64,000 nt of DNA from contig OU964921.1 of assembly GCA_918807975.1 (NCBI GenBank), positions 44,728,498 to 44,792,497 on the forward strand. Direction: 5' to 3'. The notes under the pieces were generated by a model. It was given only the letters and a program-made list of their open reading frames with translations. It had not been told where the DNA came from and did no database searches. Source of the DNA: Aplidium turbinatum. Taxonomy: Eukaryota; Chordata; Ascidiacea; Aplousobranchia; Polyclinidae. Below are positions 43,501 to 55,500 of the stretch, in pieces. Position numbers and translations under genes: made by a program. The first letter of the stretch is position 1. Every line of letters starts with the position of its first letter.

Positions 43501-46500
43501 CCAGCCCCTATAACATCATCACAAAGCACTGACTTCGTTGACGCGCGATTTCATGTTTTCCAAAACACAAAACGACTCTTCCATCTGGTCCTCAGGTATC
43601 TTGGCACTAGACGCCAGATGCAATTGTTTTTCCAGTTTTTCCATGGCGGCGATTGTGGCGTGAGATTGCTTTACTTCGTTGGCAAAGACCACGACGTTTT
43701 CCGAAATCTGGAATGCACAAAACATTGGAGAATGACAATTCGATTAGGACGCGCACCAAATACCTACTGCAACGAAACCTTGGCTACAGGCATATTGCTA
43801 ATTAGCTTATTGCATAAAGCTGTATAATATGTCAAAAGGAAGAAAAAAATTTAGTGTTCTATAACATAAAAACAAAAATATTAAAATAAAATTTAAAATA
43901 AGAAATAAAAGTTAAAACTTCTCTTTGGCATTTTACCAGCCCACTTTCGACTTCAAGTACAATCAATGCATTGTCAACTGACTAGAACAACAAACTCTCT
44001 TTGAAGCACAATTTCAGGCTTATACCAGATGGTTGAATTAGGTTAAGTGGGCCAGAAAACAAGGATGCCAATTTTAGTGTTCATTTTCACGCATACCATC
44101 AAATATTTTGCCAAAAAATACAGTTGTATGCTCTTGAGCGGTGTTTGTTTGTTTGTTTGTTTATCTTTATCCTGCATTGCGGGAAAGCGGACTTGAGCGC
44201 TATGCATCGGTGTACGCCTTCCGACATACACCTGACCCACGCTGCAGCCGACTGCAAGGTCTGTTTTCCGGTTGTCTACTTTACTTATGACTTAAATTTG
44301 GTACTACCCATTACCCGAAATCGATCACTAGGTAGAGGCAATTATCGTTAAGTTTCTTGCCCAGAGAAACAACAGCAACTGCGGGTGGCTGGAGTCGAAC
44401 ATGCAGGCTCTCGACTGCGAGCCCAACGCGCTAACCACTCGGCCACTGCTGCCGATACAAAAGGGCGCCGGTGTCGATCCGGCGCCCTTTTGAACGTCGA
44501 ATCAAGGATCTCACCGCTCGGCCATGCAGCCGGCTTTGAACCAATGACGCAGGTTCTGTCACCAAGATGTGAAGAGTAACGTTTTCGCTTGTTGTTGAAG
44601 TGTTGTTGCCTGTAAAAATTGGACCCGAGAGTGGAACCATTGACGCAGGTTCGACTACCGAGGTTAACAGTGTGAAGTTTCTGCTTTTATTTGCAATATT
44701 GTTGCTTGTAAATCACTCCATCGAATGATTGAACATAAATCATTGTGATGCAATAGTAGTACTGTGTAAGAGTAGAAGTAAAATGCTGCAGCAGCTATTG
44801 TGACACGCTCTGAACAATTGAGCATCACTCACAGCATCTATGCGTTGATTCAGTTCCTTCAATGCTTCTGCGGCGTCTTTAAGCCTCGCTCGCGGAATCC
44901 CGAGCTTGTCCGCCACATCCAACAGGCTCCTCAACCTCGCCATGCAATCCACTGTTGCGTTCGGAATTCGCGCTTCCGCGGTGAGGCTTGCGAGTTCTAG
45001 AATAGTGTCTTCCGTTCTCTTCTTCTTATCGGTCTAAAGAAATAACAATTGTTGCATCGCGTGTTTTAAAGACGATTATTATATTCTATATTATTCTTCA
45101 CTTTAATACTGCGTTTATTGTATATTGTTACAATGTGTGTTTTTATATCGCGTTATATCCATTGCAGATTTGTGTTGCTAGCAGCGCTTTACAAACCAAA
45201 GAGTGTGAGCGTAGTCGTGTAGAGGCGCAGTTGACAACATTGTCACCCTGAATCCATTCCGACAATGTTGGGTGGTAAGTTGGAATAAACTTCCATGCCA
45301 TCTTCATAAATCTCTGTTATGACACGATAGGGTATCGAACCCAAACATACCGATCCGTGAAAAGCACAAAGCAAGTCCCAAATGAGGTGTAACCACGTCG
45401 ACTGCATAGCCGAGTGGTGAAAGCCCGGGAACGGCAATCGGAAGGGCGCCGGTTCGACACCGCTTAAAAGCATGCGGCTGTGTATTTAGCAAGACGCTTA
45501 AAGACATGCCTGAAGGTGGACACGAAGATTGGCTTCCTTGCCTTCCCGTCCACTTAATCTAAATCTTCAGCCACCGGGTTTAAGCCTGGATACGACAAAC
45601 AAACAAGGTGTAGCCATCTACGAAGGTTGAAACGTTGTGAAAGAAATCTTTCAGATCACTCATGCCAATGATTTCCAATTGATAGAAAAGGCTTCGGTAA
45701 TGATGTGATAGATGTAGATATGTTTTTGTCAACCATAAGACTTTTGACAACATGTCAATAGAGATCCTTTGCATATGTCCATCTTTTCACCACCTGCGTT
45801 ACTCTTCGTCTAACATAGTTTAATCATTAAAGTTAAAAAATCAAAAGAAAAGAAACTCGGATCCACAACATAATCCTAACATTTCACCTCCTCGTCTATC
45901 AGCATCTGTAAGCTCTCTTGGACTTGATATGATTCTTTCATCTGATGAGCAGGAATGTTCAAACGTTCGGCCATCGCCAATTTTTCTCCGAGTCTTTGCA
46001 GACAAAACTCATTTGCTTTGGACTCTTGAGCTTCGACAGTGGCTTCAGTTAGTTCTTTCAACTAAAAAAAGTACATTTATATATTTTATTTTATTTCGAC
46101 AATCTAGGGTCTGGTAGCATTCATGTCCTAATAACACCTGATGGCGGTAAACAGATCTGTGGCATAAATGAGTGGTGAGATATTGCTGAGCCCAACCTCA
46201 TTGGTGAAACACCGGTGTCTATCGCTGTCCGACTGTGGGTAAAAGGCCAAAGTTGTTCAAACTAAACCTTTTTATTAATAAATAAAGCACTAAGAGCCAG
46301 ACCCCGAAGTTGCAGCATAGTTAAAATGCTCTGAAAGCACTATATGGGACCAGCAGTTTATCAAAGCTTGAAAGCAACCACACTGTTTCCTCTGTGAATG
46401 GCAGTGTTTCAAAATATAGATAAGGCATACAAGCAGTGGCGTTGCTAGGGGGGGCGGACCGCCCCGGACGGCACGTCTGGGGGCGGCACTTTCAGACTAC

Positions 46501-49500
46501 GATTTTTGATTTTGATTGTAATCTGATAAAAAAAAGCATTTCCTTTTCACATGCTTTTTCTTGAAGGGGCGGCAAAATCTGAATCCGCCCCGGGCAGCAC
46601 ATTCCCTAGCTACGCCACTGTATACAAGGACTTGAGATCTTGTGGTAGACACAGTTGTCCGAAGTTATCATAAAACTATCTGCCCCAAAGGAGCGCATCA
46701 TTGCGTTGGGTGATGACGCTGATGAGAACATAACGCCATTAGTGATGTCACAAGCAATCTTACCGCGCCTGTTCTCTTCTTAACTCTCTCCAGAGCTTCG
46801 TGTGCCACTTGAAGTTGAGCTCGTGAAATTTCTAGACTCTCTGCCACTCTTATGCTATCTTTCAACCTTTTCTTGCAGGTGACAGTTACAGTTGGAGAGT
46901 TAGCTTCTTCAATTGCCTCGCTCAAATCCTCAACAGCCTGATACAGTGAACAGGTGCAAATAAAGCAATAAACGATGTTTATTCATCGTTTTATAAGAAA
47001 TCTAATTTCCAAAATTGTAAAAAATCTGCAAATATAAGAAATGTGCTTGCAAATCTGTACGGACATTTTTTTGTGAAGCCAGCACCAAAAAAAAAACTTG
47101 AAAGAAAAAACGTAATGGCCGAAAATATAGTCAAAGTTTAAGAGGAAAATGAAAAATAAAAATACAGAATTTAAAAAATATTTACCTGATCAATGCGTTG
47201 GTTTAATTCATTTAAAGCTTCATAGGAATCTTTAATCTTGTCGTGCGGAATCTCGAGAGCTTCAGCGATTCTCAAAACCGTTTGTAGTTTACCGGCGCAT
47301 TGAATGGTAGCGGTGGGAAGTTTGGCTTCATAGGTCGCACCTCGCAGTTCTTGTAAAGCTTTCTCTATGCTATCTGCCATATCAGCCTGAAACGTACCAC
47401 ACTGTATGCAGTTGCAAATATTCAACCTTATCTACACATAACCAGTAAACACACAACACATACTTTGTCTACACATCACTATACACATAGTATTGCAAAT
47501 ATTTTGAACACTGAAAACGTAAATGTAAAGTCTGTGCGATTTCTCAAAAAGAAATACAAGAAAGTGTCCGAGTATTTAATTTTTCTTTATAAATCGCGTC
47601 GCGTTTAAGAACAAACATTTGAATATTTAGAACGTTACTAACTTCTTTCTCTAGCCGTTTCGTCAAAATATCCAACACATCGCAAGATTCCTTCATGTGG
47701 TTGGGTGTTACTTTGGCTTGCTCAGCAAACGCTATTATTTCCTTCAACTTCTCTCTGGCGAAGGCAGTTGCTGATGGTTGCTGGGCTTCTTTGGTGGCTG
47801 CCTTCAACTCTTCTGTAGCCTAAAAAATGAGTTGGACATAGGCTAACTGTCTACCGTTCACATTTAGAAATAAAGAATTTCAAAATAGATGAATTCCCAA
47901 AAAGTGAGAAAATCGAATTCATTTCGTAACAAAAGAATTAGTTGCTTAGAAACCATGTCACAAGTAGCAGCGGAAAAGATAATAAATATTCTACTTCTAC
48001 CTTTTTGTAGATCACTGCTATTTTTGACATATATTTGTTTTCGGTGTGATAGCCAGACATAAAAACAAACTGGATCGAAACTGTCCACATGATTTGATAC
48101 AATTCTAAAAGCAGTAAACTGTTTCATCATATTGACGCAATTGGCAGTTTTCCTGAAATTGAGTAACGTGCGCGTGTTTGTAATCTGCAGGTTGCTGCAG
48201 CATATGAGGTTTATTAAGCAATGAGAAGGCAAGATTTAAATCAGCTAATTGCTGTCATACAACTCACACAAGTTAGAAAATAAATTAAGTGAACGATTCG
48301 CCGTTGCCAACGTGGCATAGAGGGTTAGGGCTAGAGAATACATTTCGATGACGTTGGTTCGTTTCCCACCCCTGTCATTACTCTTTTTTCTTCTTTAATT
48401 ACTAAACAAACTTTAAAGCAAGAATCAACTCTCTAGCTGTGTGCTAGAAGGATCACAATGACTGTAAGCTGGTTTATAGAGAAAATTGTCTTATGTCAAA
48501 GTGCTTACCGGTCAAAACACCCCATCTGCTGCAGCAATCCACAGACTACAAATACGCATACCACATCACTTATACGTCACAATTGACTCTCTGTCTTGTC
48601 ACAAGTGACGTGACTTTCACAAAGTCTTGTTGCGACTTACCTTTAGACGAAGATCCAACTTCTCGAGCAGATCACGCGGCTTCGAAAGATCTTCCGCAGG
48701 GACAAAAAGAGTCTCAGCTAACTCCAGTTGCTTGTGCAGCTCCTGAGAGCTCTGCTGCGTTGCTGTAGATTCTTGGACCTCTTTGGAAAGTTCTTGAACA
48801 AGCTTCAACTAGATAAGACATCAACAATTGGAATTCCCAGTAACGGCTACAAGTCATTATTGCACCAGCATTATTGTTACCATATCATTATTGCCTAACA
48901 ACGTTATTATAAATTAAATCCCAGGACGAAGATGGAGTAGCCTACACCTTTCTTGTAATTCAATACGAAATGAGTTGTTTACTGTAGATCTGGGCAAAGA
49001 AATATGAGAAGTGTCATTATTAGAGAATCATCATCATCATAATCCATCGTCGGTTTGTTCCCCACTAGTGGGGGTGGCCGATTGTTTCCGCGCAGCAATT
49101 GTTTTAATCCCTTTTCTCCATTTCACCCTGTCCCTTGCATCTTCTTCCTTCAGTCCGACTTTTTTTAATTCATCCTTCACTTGTTGTTTCCACGTTCTTC
49201 TTGGACGACCGCGTTTCCTCTTCCCATCCACCTTTAGATCTAGTACCTTTCTATGAAAACTTCCTTCCTCCCTCCTTATCACATGTCCATACCAGTCAGA
49301 CTATTAGCATACGAAATGTAATAAAACATTTTGCATCTTAAGACATCCATGGATGATCTTACCGCATCCATTCTCTTCTTCATCATGTCCAAGACGCAAT
49401 AAGGTTCTTTGAGGCTTTCTTCAGATACCTCCAGACTGACCGCCAACCGAAGCTGATCTTTGAGCCTCCCGAAGCAATACATAGAGACAGTCGAAGTTTT

Positions 49501-52500
49501 CGCCTCTTCAGTTGCTTGCTGCAAATCCTCCTTGACCTGAAAGATAAAACTTAGTTTCCTTCTCGTGATTTTATCAAGCTCCACAATTTTACCATTTCAT
49601 CATGTATTTTACCCCTGTTTTAATACATTCAGATTTTCACCAAGATTAATGCTTCTTACTGTAAATTTATGCCATTTTAATTTTTGCCGTTACCCCCATG
49701 TGGAATGACAAAACGCAGTAGCCTACCAGTTACGATTACACAATAACGAACAGTCCATGAGAAGTAAGATATACGTAGCACGTACAAAAGCTTAGCTCAT
49801 CGTTGAATCCGCATAAAATATAAGAAAAGTTTATGAAACTAATTACAGTGTCGATTCGTTTCTTCAAATCGTCCCGTACAAGTTTCGTCTTTTTCAGCTT
49901 TTCCTCAGAAATTTCCATAAGTTCTGCATCACTGAGCACGTCTTCAAGCTTGCACAAACACGTCACCGTTGCTGTCGTCATCATCGCCATGTCAGTGACG
50001 CCAGGCAGCTCTCGTAGCAACTTCTCAACAGTTTCACATTTTTGGTTCTTCAAATGCAAACAACATAATCAATAGAGTAACCAGGGACATTAAGAGGATA
50101 ATTTTGGCCTGGTACCAACACCTAAGACTTTTAGGTCCCAAGTTAAATGTTGAGACGTTAATTATGTTAGGGACGTTAAGTTAAGGGACGTTATGTTAAG
50201 GACGTTAAGCCTCGATGACGGCCATGACACGCACGAGTATTTGATACGTTCCCAGCAGCAGAGTTGCCACATTTACCTTTTCATGTATTCGCTTGGAGAG
50301 ATTTTCTTTTGCAATTTGCGACTCTTTCAAATTTTCAACTGAAATTTTCACCCTTTCAGCCGACAAAATGGTTTGTTCTAGTTTCTGTAGCGTTGACAAC
50401 GACGAGTTGTCGTCATTGGCTTCTTTGGTGACTTGTGTTAAGTCGTCGAGGATCTGCAGATAAAGAATTCGATGACTGAAACATTTTTGTGCACCACTAC
50501 AACTACCCAGTAGAAATATCCATGAAATCAAAGCTCAATTCTAATTCGTACTAGTTTCGTTTATATTCTTTAAACGATTACAAAGTAGCATACATTGAGC
50601 AATGAGCAGTCTTTCTGGTTGAACATGCTGAATTCATTTTATTCAATTATATCAACGGCTGATTATGCTGGTGACCACATGGGAACCAGTGTGGGAAGTA
50701 TATCTGGCCGAACATTTATCATTTCCTTCAATGCTATCAAAGTCACGAAGCGAGGCCAGCTCTTTCTTCAGGGTATCTAATTCAACCGAACTGGGTGTCG
50801 AACCCACATTCATGGGACCAAAAGCAAAACTTACTCCTACAAAGCAATAGAACGCACAGCGGCTTGCTCGCCAAGTGACGTTTCGGTTGGCAGCGAACAT
50901 CTGAATGTCTGCAGATCAAAATTTTCATACAGTAACTTACTTTCTAGTTATTTTGACTCTTGTAAGTTATGCTTTGAACAATTATTTTGCATTTTTACCT
51001 GAATGCGATCTTCAACTTCCTTCAAAGTAGTTTTAGCGCCCACTAACAGCTCAGGAGGAAAATTTTGACTCTCCGCTAACGCGATCTGCACTTGCAAGTC
51101 CTGCTTGCAAGCTGGTGACGTATTAGGCTTCTCAGCCTCACTGATCAGTTTGTTCAAGTCTTTCAACTAAAATTAAAAATGAAAGCGTTCAATAAAAACT
51201 TTTCTGCTTGTTTTTTTTATACTTCTAATTCCATTTTACGTAACTATGAAAATACTACATTAAAACTATGAAACCATGTGAAATTCCCCAAAACAAATTG
51301 TAATCCATTGTACATGACTTGCCAAGACAATGCTCTATGCCAGTAGCCTACATGCACAAACAACTTCAAAGTCGAACAATTGCAATTGTGTAACGTCATA
51401 ATTAAGTAGCCTATAGATAACACGCGCAATAATGACTTCAAACAATGCATAAAAGAATCGATTCCCACCATTGCCAAGCGAGCTTCGAGTGATTTCATTG
51501 TCTCCGAAGCGTCTGATAGCTTATTGGCAGGCAATTGAAGTTTCTCCGCTTGGGAAAGTTTCTCTCCAAGGATCACCAGAGTTGATTGATCAGCCGTTGT
51601 AGACTTTGCATCATCAGTGATCACCGTCAGTTCATCCACAAACTGTTGATGAACAACGATTTTATTTCATTTTCCCTCACACTGTCGTGATATGTTTTTG
51701 AACAAATCGTTTTTTCGCCGAAACATAATCACTTTCACACTCTTCAAATTATAGCTCTTGAAACCTGACCCTAATTTTTCCTTCTATGGAATAACAATAA
51801 AAAATCTTACCTTTCCTTAATGCTTATGGCTAAGTCGCTGAATAGCAGCATGCAACATAAAATGAGTAAGTGGCAAGACGTGGTTGAACACTGAGCAGTT
51901 GTTCTGATAGTAATGTGCATTTACGAAAACACCGTGGTCATAAACAAGTATTTATAGTCACACACTGTCGTCGTTTATATCATAACCGATGTGGCTTTCA
52001 GCGTCTGATGAATCAGGTGCTGAGCTCGTAAATCCTACCAGCGTTTCCGCTGTCGTGCTGTGTCCTGAAGTGTTTTTGGTTGGCTTTTTGATAGGCTATA
52101 CCATAGACCAGGGGTTCCCAACCGGTGGTACGCGTACCACTAGTGGTACGCGGGAGCTTTTCAGGTGGTACGCGAGCAACTCTCCGTTGCATGTGATATG
52201 CAGTAGTATTGTCAAATAAAGTAGGCCTATTGCAACAATTAATTAATTTTGAGTTTCTAAAATATGCGAACAACACTTTTATTTCTTTCCGTACTAAATT
52301 CTCTGCACTCAGTAAGCTACTGTTGTCGATCTTGCTCCCTGCTGTCATTGTTATTAATGCAATGCTGCTGTGCGAACTTAATGGTGTCTGTGACGAAACT
52401 ATTATGGGTGCAATGTGAGTGGTGTCTGTGACGAAACTATTACGTGTGCAATGTGGTCTGTGCAATTGCAGAATTGCGTTTTTTCTGATGTTGGTTTTCC

Positions 52501-55500
52501 GACGTGTAGTGGCTGAATCCTGAACAGCATTACAGTTTTGTCTAAATATTTGAAAATGTCGAAGCGAAAGAATAGCGCAGATTATATTAAGTATGGCTTC
52601 ATTGCTATTCAACATCGTGGAGATAGCTTACCTCAGTGCGTGATTTGTATGAAAACCCTTTCAAATGCAGCTTTGAAACCAAGTTTGCTTAAGCGGCATC
52701 TTGAGTCCAATCATGCAGATAAGATGAATCGAGATAAGAGTTATTTTGAGCGACTTGGGGAGAACGTGAAGCGACAGCGCATGGATCACACAGGCCAGTT
52801 TTACCAAAATAATCCCGGAATTGTGAAGGCATCCTATGAAGTATCTCTTCTGATGGCCCAAAACAAAAAAACTCATGTCATTGCCGAGTCACTTGTTTTG
52901 CCAGCAGCAAAGATATTAGTCAGAAATTTGATTGGAGAAGATTCAGTGGCAAAGTTGGACAGTGTATCGCTTTCTAACAATACTGTGAAACGACGCATCG
53001 AGGAAATGTCAGTTGATATCACTGACCAAGTGATTGCAGGAGTAAGAGATTCAAAGTTTGGATTTGCCTTACAACTTGATGAATCCACAGATGTCACAAA
53101 CTGCTGCCAACTGCTTGTCTACGTCCGCTTTACACAGAACGATACTGTAAAAACGGAATTATTGTTGAATCATGAGGTGTCCACTACATCAAAAGGAAAA
53201 GATATTTTCAACTCTTTGGATAATTTTTTCAAGGAAAATGAACTGGCTTGTGGAAATTTTGTCGGATGTACGACAGACCCTCTATGCTCGGTAGAAAGTC
53301 TGGATTTCAAGCCCATGTCAAAGCTGTGTCACCTCGCGTCATAAGAGTTCACTGTTTCATACACAGGTTTGCTCTTTGCACAAAGGTTCTTCCTGCAAAG
53401 TTGTTAATGTGCTTGAACAGGGTAGTCAAAATCGTAAATTTTGTTAAAACATCAGCTTTAAATACTCGATTGTTTAAGGTTCTTTGTGAAGATCTTGGCT
53501 CAGACCACACTTGTCTCCTCTATCACACAGAAGTGCGCTGGCTATCTCAAGGAAATACAACTAAGCGTCTTTTTGAAATGAGGAATGAATTACTTTTATT
53601 TTTCCAACAGAAAGACCATGAATTTCAAAACGATCTGGAGGACGAGGAATTCATTGCAAGATTGGCTTATTTGTCAGATATATTTGAAGCTTTCAATCAT
53701 TTAAATCTGTCATTTCAAGGGCAAAACTGCACTGTCGTAGACTTTGTTTCAAAACTGAGAGCTTTTATCCGAAAGGTGGAATTATGGAGAAAAAATGTGG
53801 AAAACAAGCGCTATGGTATGTTTAAATTTCTGTCAACCCTTGAAATGGAAATCATTGATGACTTTTCCAGAGAAATTACCGAGCACCCCTCGCTGCTAAC
53901 TGCTGATTTGCAGCATTACTTTCCAGATACCACAAGCTGCCCATACATCACAGATCCTTTCTCAGTGGACCCAGCCGACCTACCTGTCGGTACAGGGGAA
54001 CAAGAGGAACTGATAGACATGCTGGAGGATCAGACAGCAAAAAAGCAACTCAAAGAATGTTCTGCAATAAACTTTTGGCTTAGTATGGCTTCTTCATACC
54101 CAACGCTAGCTTCCCACGCTGTTCCACAACTACTGATTTTTCCTTCTACTTGGGAATGCGAGCAGGGATTTTCTATTCTTATGAAATCAAATCAAAAAAT
54201 CGAAACCGAATATGTGCCCCTGGACATGACTTCAGATGTGCTATTAGCAAAGTTATGCCACGCATCGATCAACTGGTGAAAGATAAACAAAAATCTCATT
54301 AAATTTAGTTGTATTGTGTTTGTGTTTAGTTGTGTCTTTTTCTTTGTTATTCTGATGCGTTCTGTGCTGTGTGGTGTAATGGACTCTGTGAAGTTTTGTT
54401 GCTAATTTTGCTACTTTCGCTGACTTTACATCCAGATTCACCATCTTGCAAATAATTTAATATTGGATGAAATTAGTTGTTTTGAAAATAGTGGTACGTG
54501 TTGAAAATCCATGGTGGCTAAGTGGTACGAGAACATAAAAAGGTTGGGAACCCCTGCCATAGACAAACAAAACAAAGCAACCTTAGCAGATTTACATTAT
54601 GTGTTACACACAAAAAATATATCATAATAACTCAAACATTTTCGACACGTACGTGTGTCCTCATCAGGAATTACTTAAATCCGCAATATACATAAAATAA
54701 AAATTGTAAGATAAATTTGTCTTTCCATTATAACTGTAACGACACTCCGGAATGAAAAGCACAAACTGAACAAGTGATACAAGAATGATTACGAGTAAAT
54801 TATACGGCGGGAAGCAGATCATATGATTGTAAAGTACAGGCATCATCATCAACCAATTTTGATTATACAGGCCATGAATTAATCCTCATGTCGAGGGTGC
54901 GGCCTGTCTGTCTGTCAAGAACGAAGTCTTCCCCTCCACACCTCGCGATTTATTGGGTTGGCAGAGTCCATGTTCAGGGCTACAAGGTCACGTTTTACAA
55001 GTTCTTCCCAAGAAAGTTTTGGTCTGCCTTGACCCCGCTGTGCTGCAATGCTGACACATCTGACCTGTGAGATCCAGCTTGAGCTACGCGTTTAACGTGA
55101 CCAAGCCATCTCAGTCTGCCTAATTGGAGGATTTCACTGATGTCTTTTATTTTTTATTTTTTTTGTGTGACAAACAATTAGAACACAAAAAAGGAACGAT
55201 GAGCCACATGCATTTTACGTTGAAAATCGTATTTACACGCACACATGCATACATACACACACACTCACTGTTTGAAATCGAGTTGTGAGATTTTTCAACA
55301 CATTATAGGAATCATCCAGCTGACCGGAATGGATTCCAAGCTTTTCCGACAAAATCAAAAGCTTCTTCAGCTGCTTCATGATAGAAGTTCCAGCTTCTGG
55401 TTTGTTGGCTTCGAGGGAAACCTTCTCCAATTGTTCTGTCGTCGTCCGGATCTCTCTATCGCGCTGAGCAATGATTTATTTGAGTTTGATAAATGTGTTT

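Larger units (their letters stand above)
43708..44832 (-). other. Gene B intron with nested SINEs
   Basis: SINE-B (about 44012-44535) is split by SINE-C (44145-44456). It is followed by two partial SINE-A bodies (44537-44635 and 44637-44725) in tandem, each containing GACGCAGGTT. Confidence 0.55.
51643..55268 (-). other. Gene B intron with a hAT transposon and a LINE scrap
   Basis: 3.6 kb. It contains the 2448-bp hAT element (52109-54556), a hammerhead-core-like sequence (54640-54667) and a decayed LINE 3' end (54838-55137). No extra repeat exon was found, so repeats 1 and 2 are adjacent. Confidence 0.55.

Noticed and set aside
50652-50900. Extra gene B repeat exon (open frame with SVELDTLKKELASLRDF)
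   Set aside because: It lacks the repeat pattern (no I-P motif, no final L-x-R), has no phase-0 borders, and contains a GTGTCGAACCC-like SINE motif. Probably repeat-derived.
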